Assembly (NCBI GenBank): GCA_004794785.1
Contig: SJOL01006432.1
Coordinates: 330,789 to 394,788 of the forward strand
DNA length: 64,000 nt
Reading direction: 5' to 3'
Source of the DNA: Opisthorchis felineus
Lineage: Eukaryota; Platyhelminthes; Trematoda; Opisthorchiida; Opisthorchiidae
In this document: positions 20,801 through 32,800 of the stretch, one piece after another
Layout of the letters: each line of letters begins with the position of its first letter
Numbering within the stretch: position 1 is the first letter of the stretch
The notes under the pieces: model-generated
What the model saw: the letters and a program-made list of their open reading frames with translations, nothing else
The model's database searches: none
What the model was told of the DNA's origin: nothing
Translations under genes and position numbers: made by a program

Positions 20801-23800
20801 AATATATTTTTGTTCCCAGAACTGGTTATAATGTAAGTGATTTTGTGGCTGGCATTGGAATCTCATCGTTTTCGAAGAAATCTCAAGGCGACTGGATGTG
20901 GCATTACGATGACCAAAGGATGCGCAACGTTCCGGGTTTACTGCTCATCCTCACCATTGATAGTAATACACCAGTAATACTGGCGCCTAACTGCCAGATT
21001 ACCACACTGATGGGTTCTCTTGGCGTCATGTTGGGTCAGCAAATTTGGATAGGGATCTTGAATCTTCCTTAGCTGACTCCAATAGTTTGGGATCAAAATG
21101 CTCCCTGGGTGTTCGCGCAGAGACATTGACAACGCTGCAAAATAGCTTAAATAATTCTGCTGTACGGTTCATCGTGCGCTCTACACTTGCAAACTGTAAG
21201 TTGCTACTGCAGTGTCGTGTGCGACCGAATGCAAAATTCCTGTTTGCGGTTGAATCAATCGATGTGGCGGATGAAATCATGTCTGAATAACTGCGTGGCT
21301 CCCAGCGGACTAGAGGAAGATGACTTCAACTGCCAAAGACCAGGGCGGTGCCTGTCGTCCACCGGCGTTCCATCAGAACGGGTGTCAAGGGTAGAGGTTA
21401 CAGTACTGCAGTACGACATTCTATTGTATGAATGTAGATGTTCTGAGACTCACACACCATAGGTTATGCAGGTTAGGTTATGTACCTTCGCAAGGCTCTT
21501 TTCCCCTCAGCCATTGTGCTGCATGGAGACGACTCGGGGGCGCCCATTTCATGAAAAAATCTTTCAGATGTAGCACTCTTTCGATACCTAGCTGCCATGC
21601 CACCCGAAATAAGCACGAGGGCTGGGATATTGCCACTTTGCCCAAGCCCAGACAGGAGTTGAGATGTGGAGGTCGGGTTTGAACCACGGACCTTCCGGTT
21701 AGTAACTTCGCGCTCTAACCAGTGAGCCATCCCGCCCCCACCCATTTCATAATTGGGCAACGGGGCATGGAAAGCGAATCGTTTACGTTGGCAATCGCCC
21801 TCTTGCTATTTAGGAATCGCGGGACGAAATGTGGTTAGTGCCCCGCATGTATGGCTTAGTCACCAGCCAGCTCTGTTCCTGCATCAGAGCAATTGTCTTC
21901 ATTGTGTAACGCTCTCGGGGGCGAGATGGCTCAGTGGTTAGAGCGCGAATTTACTGACCGGAAGGTCCGTGGTTCGAACCCGACCTTTGCCTCCCGACTT
22001 CCCCTGTCTAGGCTTGGGCAACCTGGCAGTATCCCAGCCCTCATGCTTCCTTCGGGTGGCATGGCAGCTAGGCACCAAAAGAGTGTTACAGCTGAACGAT
22101 TATCTTATTATTTATTAACGCTCTCGTTCCCTACTTAATCTGTCTCCAATGGCTGATCAGGCCATCAGCTCTAAATTATGACTATCGTTCCATAATGTTG
22201 CTGTCTTCAGCTGGAGTCGTTGTTATACAAGTAGCTGACTGATAGGGACTTGGTAATTATCGACATCCTATGACAAACACTAGGTGTCCTAACGTTTGGA
22301 AGACGGAGACCCACCCGAATGAATAGTTCTTATGATTGTTAAGTCCACAGACCTACGGGTATTAGGACATGCACTTCAGCTCGTTCATTTTGACTGTTCT
22401 ACTTCGTGTAAGTGGAACTTGAGATAGCTCAACGGTGCTGAACAACTGACCGGAAGGTCGGCGTTTCTCACCCAACTTGGCTTTTCGATTGCTCCAGTCC
22501 AGGCCTGGGCAACTTGACAGTATTGCATCCATCGGGTGCACGTCAGCTATGTTCCGAAAGGGTTCCGCGGCCAAACGGTTTATTTGCTTATTTTCTGCTT
22601 ATTTCTTTAGGGAATGCTCAACAGTATATCTTAGACTGTCAGGTTTACCGCAATGACTGCCGATAGGGATTACTGTAGAACGGTTTTCATCATATGTGAA
22701 ATATTTGCAATATCACTTTATGACTGTTACTTCCTTGCAACCTCACCCCAGAAACTAATTTTGCCCTCAACGGCATGGATAATGGGCCATTTGAAAACCC
22801 AGAATACATTGGTGGTGAGTTGACTTATTGTGGAAGCATGATCACATGGTTCAGCTTGCGGCTGCTTTATTTGGATGTTTTTTCAGCCTCCAGGTTGCTT
22901 TTCGCCGATTAGTGGTTATGGGTTTGAAACTAAGTCCTTTCGTTCTCTCTTACCTCAGACCCGTCCATAAACGGTTTTGTTCACAAAATGTGAGCTGACG
23001 CGCATCTTCATTTTGGCGTGTTCCTCTTACTCTGGAGACTTACCAATACATCCGTTTAACGCGTCTGGTTTATTGCTAACCCTAATTTTCAGATCGGTTG
23101 TCGTCTATTAACAGACAAGTTCGCGAACTTCGAGGTTGGTAGTTGTTCGTCTTCCGTGTTCTCATTGGTTCTAATGTATTCCATCATTGCGCCGGTTTGG
23201 CTATTCCTGTCACCTTCGCATGGGACTCCAAAATCACGTCCTGTCCACCGCAACATTATCATCATTTGGTCAAATCTTTAATTTCAAGGAGCGTAGTTTG
23301 AATATCTTTTCGGCTTTTTTCGGCACGCTACTCTCAGTCTTTTTGTGGAAGCAGTTTGATTTTGTGCATTTTTTAATCCGATTCCTTCGAACCTAATTTC
23401 GTTTTGCATTCGAGTTTCAGTGCAGATGTTCGCCCTCTGTGAAGTCGTCTCAGCAAACTTTTTCAGCATACATCAGTGGCGAATCTACTGGTGCCCCTCA
23501 CTTTCGCCACCGAATGTGACGAGGGTGATTCTCAGAAGGCAATAGGAAATGTTTGCTTTCATCCTGGATTAATGTGCTGCAGTGCTTATCTTCTTCTCGT
23601 CTGATTGGGTAGGACTGACAAACTCCGAGAAAAATTCATAGGTTTGAAGCAGTAAAAACGTGACACGAAGGCCCTAGACAACGAAGACCGCTGTATGCAA
23701 GACGTCTGCAAGAGAGACTTATTCGGCGAGAAAGAAGCGTTGTGCCTTACTAATGGGATCTAAATGTTTATGGGAAGTGGGAACCTCATACTGGCTCATG

Positions 23801-26800
23801 ACCAATGGGGAATCCCTGAAAGTGGAGTCGCTCCGGAGGAAGGCCTTTTGCATTAATGTATTTGCTTGTGTGAACGTAGTATAGCATGGAAATTCCATAC
23901 ATCTGGCAAAACCACGAGTGCGCAATATTCTAACGACTGTTACCGAGTACTATTGGCAGTATATTTGATTTGGGCCAACTCATTCGAGATGTGGGCGGCT
24001 ATGCTGCCATAGTACGGAATCATACTGTCAAGATATCCTTCAGTCGTTGCATTGATTACTTTTGTGTTGTGATGGTAGCGCGATGTCTTTTTCCTAACTT
24101 GGAGCCGGGGTACGAAATACCGTTAGCCTAACACGCCGCTTTCAAGTTCATGTAGTACTGCAGCATCCGAAGCATAAAGTTCATTCCGATTTCGGTCATG
24201 AAGATTGTAACAGTTGCACAGTGGATCACTCTCTCGGAAAGATTACTGTATCCTCTTCATTTCCGTGTAGCCTGTTACACCTGAGGGGCTGTTGGCAGTC
24301 TAGCTGAATAATTGACTTTTAAGGGTTCAAAGTTTTATTATTACTGGAGTTTGCAACACCAGTGACATCACTCTGTTATCATTTCAAACTTTAGGAATTG
24401 TGTCGTCATATTTCGGATTTTTGTACACACTCAGTGAAACAAGAAGGCGGGATCGCTGTTGTGTGGGATCGACAACTTTTGGGCCTTTCCTTATTGCCTT
24501 CTGCTGTCCAATCCGGCTAATAAAACACCGACTTGTAGGAACCAACTTTGGTTAGTAGATTTCCTTTGTCCGTTGGCTTTTGGTACAGACCCTAGTAAAT
24601 TAGGTGGGGTCCCTGCACTAGAGACAGCTAGAACTGTTTGCTCGGATTTGTGGCGCAGTCGGTTTGTACGAGATATGTTTCTTTTTGCTCGAGGTTGAAG
24701 TGCTTTTAACTGAAGCCGACAGTGGCGTTCAAGCAGGTTTAATTGCATGCAGCTCCCTTGTGATTGAGTTCGTGATGTTTGCCGATATGTGTAATTGTAT
24801 TTATGGCATCCTCACCTCATCGACAATATATCGGTGTCATCCTTCATACTGCACATTTATGTTTGTTGGTGCACTGTGGTGTGAGCATATTCGGACAAGA
24901 CTTCATAGCTGAACCTTACTTAAACTTTGAGATAGTTTGTCCTCAACTATCCATGGCAGTAATAGGACTTCCGACCGAAAATTCCGGTGTTGTGAACGCA
25001 CTCGTATTTTCCACCCAACACTCGTCCGCTTGCCAGTGAGTGAAGACTTACGTCATTCTGTGTTGACTTCCTATTAGTTGATAAACCCATTTTTTCTCAA
25101 GTCTGTCCGTTTGAGGTGGGGTGGGTGCATATGTTACCTTTTTGGTTCCATCGATCCATGTCTTAGATTGTTCGGAGAAATAAATTGTAGAGTGGTGGTT
25201 ATGGTTTGACATTTTTGAACAATCTACTATATCAATAGAGGCCAATTTTAGCGTGCTTGGGTTGAAAACACTTTCGTTAGCTTCTCGTGCAACTTCCGTA
25301 GAATATTTTAATAACAACAGAGGCGATTTTGCGGAATAAGCGCAAACACCCTTGGGTCACTTTGGAAATGTAGGTCGAATCGCTTATCCCCTAGGTTTTC
25401 CTATCTCTAGAGAAAGCTGTATTGTAATTGTATGGCAGCATTGATGAGTGTCTCCTAGCTGAAACGGAAGTTCAGTGGTCTTTGCTAGGATATGCCTTGT
25501 TTCCGATAAAAGGTCTTGACTGATTTCTCTCTAGTTTCAGTCATCGCCCCCCCCGTATGTTTGGTTCTTTATTTTTCCACCTGTTTCTTTGAAGTATTGA
25601 TCCGGTGAACGGCACCCATGAATTAATGGTTGCAAGTATCGATGTGAGTAAATGCGACGTATGAAAACGATAACGTGGTGCTCTACCGTAAGTAAAACGT
25701 CGTGCTCGGCACATTTTTGGGCAATCTGGTTACTAGTTTCAACTTAGTGCGGAAAATCTCAGCTATAATTTTGTCGTTACAATACCTAAACGCTACTATG
25801 TAAACATTCAAAACCTAAGTAAAGAACGCTTGTACAAGTCACCTGTCAGGATTCCCAAACCCCTGGAAACTAATGACCGTTCAGCTGTAGCACCCTTTCG
25901 GTGCCTAACTGCCATGCCACCCGAAGGAAGCAGGAGGGCTGGGATACTGCCAGGTTGCCCAAGCCTAGACAGGAGAAGTCGAGAGGCAGAGGTCGGGTTC
26001 GAACAACGCGCTCTAACCACTAGGGCTATCTCGCCCCCAAATGTCTGGATAATTAACCACTCCTTTCGGAACTGTCATTACTGAACCCACGTGACCTACA
26101 AAGCACAGGGATATTCTCAAAATCGACTTTCAAAATAATACCCGTTCTGTTCCGACGCTCTTATTAGCGGTGCCCACATGCACGTTTCTTAAATTTCGGG
26201 ACTGAACGGTCCAGAATTGCCACATCAATTGTGTTTTCTTCCCGTCAGTATATGTCAACGGCCGGAAACAGAAAATGATGGCAATTTTCCCATAAAACCA
26301 CGCCTTTTCGTGACGTGATCATCAACTGTACAGACTGTGCACTTGCCGTACAGTGTTTATAGCCGCCACAGTTTAGTTTGCCGATGATTTCGGTAGGTGG
26401 GTTAGAAAGCTACTCATGGGAGGCGGCAGCCGGTATGGATGATGCGTAAGTACAGGGCTGTCAGTGGATTTTGCATTGGGGAGATCAGGAGGGGAGCTGT
26501 GAATTGAAGGCAACAGCTTGAATGCATGAGCGCCATTGGGGGCGACTGAACCATGTCTGACGATGACTCTAGCCATGGTCTACTATCTCAGACGGTTCAT
26601 TCGCAAGCACGAAGTTAGTGTTCTAGCCCACCCAGTCTTGCAGCAACACTTTACACTTTGCAGGTGTGAAGCACGTGCCAAACCGTGAGGCAGAATTATT
26701 TGGATTCTTTAATATTGTTTGCATTAGGACGGCGTCAGATCCAAGAATAGCTCTGTCATCTGCGTATTTTATATCTGAGGGAATGCCCTGGGAGCATTTC

Positions 26801-29800
26801 GATTCCACAGGCATTGGAAGCTGGTAGTGAGTCTTCCACAATCGTATCAATGACGAAATTGAAGAAGAAAGGTGGAAGAGGATAGACTGGCCTGACACCA
26901 CTTGATGTGATGAACTCAGGTAAGGGCTTCCCGTAGACCTTCACACGTCCGCGAAGTTGGCGTACAGCGCCTTAAGGAGGGCCACGAATTTATGGGGGAC
27001 ACCTTTGCTCCACAGACACTACCATAGTGCCTGACGGTCCACAGAATCAAAGGCAGCTTTCAAGTCAATGAAGGTCACCATTGTTGTTTGCTGAAAGCAG
27101 TGTCGCTGTTCCAGAATCTGTCGGAGGGTGAAAATCTGATTGGTGCATCCTCTTCCAGGACGGAACCCAGCTTGGTTTTCACAGATCAGTCTCTTCCTGT
27201 GATCAGTCAACCTTCGAAGGATAAGACAAGAAAGCACCATCGATGTCACAGCTTCCAGTCTGATACCACGGGGGTTTTAACACAGCATCCGCGTACCTTT
27301 TTTGAAATAAAGAATAACTGTCACTTGCCCCGTTTTGCAGGCACTTTCTATTCGCTCCATATTGAAACAATAACTTCGTTAGGTGAGTCATCTTTGAAGA
27401 GGACTGCATACATACCGTCCAGTTCTAGTGCCTTCTCACATTTCAGTACGGATATTTCGAACTTTATTTCTTCTTCCGATGAGCAGATAGCTTCACATTC
27501 CATTCGCCCGTATGCAATGTCTCCAGTGACTAATTTGCAGGAGGCTAGCTGTATTGGTCCTCGAAGTGTTCGGCTCATCTCTCTAGTGGGCGTTTTTGTG
27601 AGTGAATTAATGAGCCGCCCTTATCACCCATCGTTTTACTGACCGCTGCTTTCCAATAGCCAGTCGATCGTATCAGTTGATACAGGGCACGGCTGTTTCC
27701 GATAACAAAACCATTCTTCATTAATTGAGCTTTCGATGTCCACCGGAGCTCTCGGTCTTTCCTTAGGCTTTCCATTATTTGGCGTTTCAGAGAGATTTGC
27801 ATGAGCACTCGTAATCGTTGCCCACTGGTATGAGTTTCCTGGCATCCATCATGATTAGCGATCTCGACAATATCCAGTGGTCTTGTTGTCGAATCGGACA
27901 AGTCGGACAGACAAAACTGAACGCCACTGGCATAGCTCCCTTCACATTTTGCCATGCTTCATCTACGTACTCGCTACCAGTACAGTATTAGTTTACCGTA
28001 GAGTTGTTGAGCTATGTCAGATGGATACTGTTGAGCTATGGTAGTTCTTCGAAGATAGTGGATTCGTATGCGCCATTGAGCCATTGAGACCGGGTCATGT
28101 CTGACGATGTCTCTAACCATTGGTGTCCCGTCTCAGGGTTGAACTAGCTCAGACAGATACTGCTGAGATATGGTTCTCTGAAGATGGTGGATTGGCATGC
28201 TTCTTGCCGACTTGCCAGATCCTGAAGACAAACCAAATGTCAGGAGTGCTCGCACCGTGGTGCAATCGATCCCAACCTCTGAATCTCGACTTCACCTGTC
28301 TAGGCCCTCGTGCTTCCTTCCGGTGGCACGGCAGCTAGGCACCGAAAGGGTGTTACAGCTGAACGATTATCTATATCTTACGGCGCGATCGGAATCAAGT
28401 TGTGTGCCACAGAAGGAACGGTAGTGTTGAATTGGGCCTCTGTACCGGTGGGTGATCGCCGCGTGGTCCAATTGAGTCCATGGTATATTTGCAATTCATG
28501 GCCGGCAGATTAGGCGATGGGAATGTTTTTGCTGAAAGTTCGTAGTTGTCAGAAACAGCTGGTGGTCAGCACACAACTGAAAAAGTCGTTCGTCTTTGTC
28601 TTGTGACGAGGATCGCCTCCGAATGGACCGCCCAGGCGTGATTCGAAGGAGCTCAAATGACGGAATTGTGCATTCATATCCCCCGACGTTTTCAGTGCTT
28701 TTTTCACTTGACAAATGATCCCGTTGGGGCATATGCCGACCCTATAAACAATCACCGTTTTCATATCGAGAGACATTAAGATCGATTGGACTGGTAGTCG
28801 AGCGTCGCAGTGACCAACGCTCTCTAGAATCCAATCCAGTGAGGCGCGTGTAGTTTTGTGGGTGAATCTAACTACCGGGCGGTACATTCCATGGCTCATC
28901 GCTTCTGGATCACTGGGCACATGGAGAAAGAAATGTGAAAGAGCTTAGTACGTCGCTGGCGTTCTGAGATGCATAACCATGCTTGGGTAATGTATGCGTG
29001 TTTCATAGACACAGCATAAATCGATTTTAAGGGAGTATAATATCTCGGTGGGTATTGTCTGTTTGCCAATTTGACAGAGTACGGACGTTGAAAGCTCCCA
29101 GGTGGAAAGCATCTCGTGAATTTAGCAAGGTGCATAAAGCCCACCAGTCAGATAACTGACAATAAATTACCCAGCAACGTTTGCTTGTGTGGTTGGAAGT
29201 GTTTGGGAAGGGACTTCGGTGGACAAATGAACTTTTGTATCTGTTTGCCTAGGTGTGTGCTCTGTGGTGATGGGTGCTTGTATGCACCTAGTATACCAAT
29301 TGTTGATCCACACAGTCTATCATTTCATAACGCCGCGGAATCTCTCGCTAACTACGAAATACTCCGACTAATATGTAGTGGGATTGTGGTTATTTTGAAT
29401 TAGATGTCCATGGACGTGCTCAATGCACCCGACGGAATGAAACGTGAGAAGGATTGGCCGCTAGGTTTGTTCATTCAGAACATGCGCGTTCGGGTCGTCC
29501 TGCTTTGTGTGCAGTTCACCGGTTTCCACATGGTGCTTTAATTTGTCATTTCAACCTGACGGAAAAATCTGAAAGGACCGGGAGAATGCTGTTATAAGTT
29601 GCTGTCTTGTCGTGGTCTTCATAGAAGGCAACTAGATGGTAGACGAAAAGCGTACAAATTGCAACTGTTATGAGATTTCGATTGGCAACGACGTTGCAGG
29701 TTGTTGTGTATTCAGCAAGTGCTTGTTTTTCTATACTCGGGCAGCCACATTTGAGATAGATTCATCTCTCGTGTAGGATTTGCTGCAATTCTTCGAAAAT

Positions 29801-32800
29801 AAAAAGTTGGTGAAATCACAAGCTGCGGCAGGCTCAGTTCATGGCAAAGGAATTGAGCACGCATGGCGTTTGCCGATATGTAGTAGTTCCCCGGAGGAAC
29901 GGATAAGGTGGGAAGATTAAGAGTAGTTCTTTTCGGGAAAAGATTCACTACCCGTGTGAAGCACTCTAATGTTAACCGTTTAAAGAAACACAAAGACACC
30001 AGATATATTTCTTGGTAAAAGTTTTCACAACGGTCCGTTTCGTCGTTGCTTCGCTTCTTATTACATTTAATTTTTTTCTCGGGCATTTCCCACCTCTTAA
30101 AGCTAATTCCACTATAACTGCGGTGTACATTTTCGAACCGTAGAGATGAGATACGCTGCAGTGTAATGAACAGTACTTCCCTGTCGGTATTTCCCGGGTC
30201 ATTTTTGCCCTCGTTTAAGAGTTCTACAGATTTGAAGTGGTTATCTAGCAGGACGTGTATTATTAGGCTGAAAACCTGCCGATGGCCACGTACTCCCTAA
30301 ACGTTAGACCTTTCAAAATTGGCTCTTAATTGTGTTAGCTTTTTTATATCAGTAGCTATGGAAGCTATTCGGTTCAAGGAAGCCGGGATGAAATACACTT
30401 CGGGATGACTTGTGTATCGGATAGCCGCAAGTAGGAAGGTGCGGTTGGAGATATTAATACCAGCTCAAAGCTAATTAGCTGAGTAGGCGGATATGCAGTA
30501 CACTTTTCCAGGACCATTAGGCTTCTCTTTTACGGGGTCATTTTGTTGTTGAATAGACAAAACCGTCCCGAATAAAACCTTCGTTGTCCGTGCCTTCTTA
30601 TCGGTTTCTCACTGTACGCCGAGCTTGCCCGTGTTCTCATCAGCAAATCGTTCCAGTTTCCGTCTCAGGAGGTCGCCCGTCATTGACATTCCTTTTTTAC
30701 TGTTCATGACACTGCATAACACTACAGTCTACCGTTAGTTTTGCCACAGCAGACGCGGTCATTCAACCCCACCTTCCCTGGCTAACTAGGCGATTTAAAG
30801 ATTTCCAAACAGCGTCACCACCTCGCAATCATTTTATCAACTTAACCCACCTCAACTTACTGGACCAGTTAGTAACGGAAGCAGTGACGTAGTGCGATTT
30901 CATGCTGAGCTGTTTGTTCTGTTCAAACAACAATGCCTATTTTGCTGACAAAGCCTCGGTCGACGAATTGCTGTTAAGGCTGACGAATGACTTAAGTGTT
31001 AGATTTGTGATTCGTGCCTGCAAGTGATGTCAGATAATGTCATTTAAATAGATATCTTTCGTAGCCGGCTGTCCACTTCCACATGATCCGTTTGCCTGGG
31101 ATGTCTACTGCCCTTGTTTGTTTCCCTATTAAAGAGTTTTAGAGTTAAAAAATTTGCTCGCCATGGGGCGTTATTCGCTCTTGGAGTTTCTTTGTCAGGA
31201 GGTCCGACTGTATATCCTTTCTCGGTTGGATTTATCTGGTGTGTTCTAATCTGTTTAGGTGCAAATGACTGCTTGTTTCCCGGCTTGTCAATTAGTTTTT
31301 GTGGTGCAGTGACAGAAGACTTTGTGGTATCACAATTTGGAGGTGGAATTCCCGGTCGTCATCATTCACATTACAAGTTTAGCTTAGATAATTTGTTGGC
31401 GTGATTATTTGAATCAGTCCCCATACAGAGCTGTCGTATTACGACACTCGTAAATTCAGTCAACGGCTTGTAGTTTTTTGTACTAGAGAGCTTGACTGTA
31501 TGACTCCGTATTTTGACCGATCGAGCTGAAAACTACTTGATCGATGTACTCCATGCTAAAATCTTGAGAGAGCTTGAAGCAGACATTAGAACATCTAGTC
31601 AGAGTTGTACAGCTGAGTCCTGCATGTATGTCCGCGTACATACGTACATGTGAACAAATACGGAATGCGTTCGAAAATCCGTTTCAGACAGCCCGTCTTC
31701 ATGGCATTCGGGTACTCCAACAATTTCTTCTGCTTGATCAACCGTCAGGCTAGTTCCTTGTTTAAGGGTTTCTCGCTCTCTCTCTCCTTGATGGCCGTGA
31801 ACGTCCTGTCACGTGTTAAGCATGAAAACTGTCTGAATTAGTCGAACGGGATTACAGAGAACACCCATTAAATATTGTCCTTGGACACTGTCTTTGCAAC
31901 GCCAAAGGCAGGCCCGATATTGCATAACTCCAGTCACAAGACAGTGCAACCTGTACACATCTTCACCCTTCAGCAGTATCCGGCTAGCATTCCCTTCCCT
32001 TGAGAGTCCTCGCCAAACCAAAGGCTACCAGAAGACTACCGCCGCAATGGATGATATTCTCCGGAATTATTACCTGCTTTACACTCTGTATTAAGTTGAA
32101 AACTTGTTGGACATTTCAACTAGTTTCTGAACGCCCTCGTTTATTTCAGTGACTGATTTTGAATTCAGTAAGCACTCCATGATTCAAAGCGTTTAGTGCC
32201 ATTCTGCCTGAAGGACAAGCACCAGGTAGCCTTCACTTCAAATTCATCAATCTTATTTTAAACGGCCGTCGGTTCTTTTCTGTAGACTGCCAAACAAAGC
32301 GGCACGTACGCAACTCAGAATAGCAAGTCTATTGCCGCCAGAAGCGCATCAAACTCCAGTGTTTTGAGGCCAACAGAGAGAATGTGGGGTTAATGCCCCA
32401 GTCTTTATCAACACTGAATTTAGATATGATACATTTCTGTGTCTGGACTGGTGTAACTCTCGATTCACCTATCCGATGGACTCAAGCCAATTAGGGTTTC
32501 ATCAGTAGAGGGCCTTCCTGTAACTGAGATCATCGTTCACCTAACTGGAGATGACCACCAGTTGACAAGACGGATTTCATTTCATTTCTGTTGCGCTGCT
32601 GCGTGCGTACATGTCCAGTCTTCACGATGGAGTCAGGTTTTCCTGTTGTGTTTCAATCATGTATAGCACTTCTTCAGTTTGATTTCCATGCAAATTCGCA
32701 TGCGAAGTGAGTAGCGGGAATCCCTACTGTCTTTCATGGTTTCATCGGCGCCGTACCACGCGCTCGTTGCACTAACGCACATCTATCGGACTAACTGATG

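Larger units (their letters stand above)
26300..29225 (-). mobile_element. LINE element A2, inverted copy of A1 without the B1 insertion
   Basis: The complement matches 1630-2458 joined directly to 6107-8245. It includes the endonuclease start (28896-29144), SGDMNAQ segment, SINE fragment, tandem units and RT blocks. The RT box reads [10 protein letters not shown] instead of KYADDIAILG. Because A1's SINE fragment and tandem units occur at the same positions, A1 and A2 are copies of one already decayed segment and not separate LINE insertions. A2 lies in SLMAP intron 11; A1 lies 5' of the gene, about 18 kb away. Confidence 0.85.

Noticed and set aside
21918..21995. Functional tRNA gene
   Set aside because: Box A and box B are good, but no proper anticodon stem-loop can be formed and the unit continues into a SINE body with a target-site duplication.
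21893..22138. Arg- and Ser-rich 81-codon frame, and similar frames at 9064, 21473, 25808 and 35921
   Set aside because: These are translations of SINE copies. The recurring peptide mirrors the repeat's DNA and includes its tRNA-like boxes.
24386..24520. Possible SLMAP exon after a TTTAG in intron 11
   Set aside because: The frame is open for about 45 codons but has no donor in a fitting phase and no SLMAP-like pattern.
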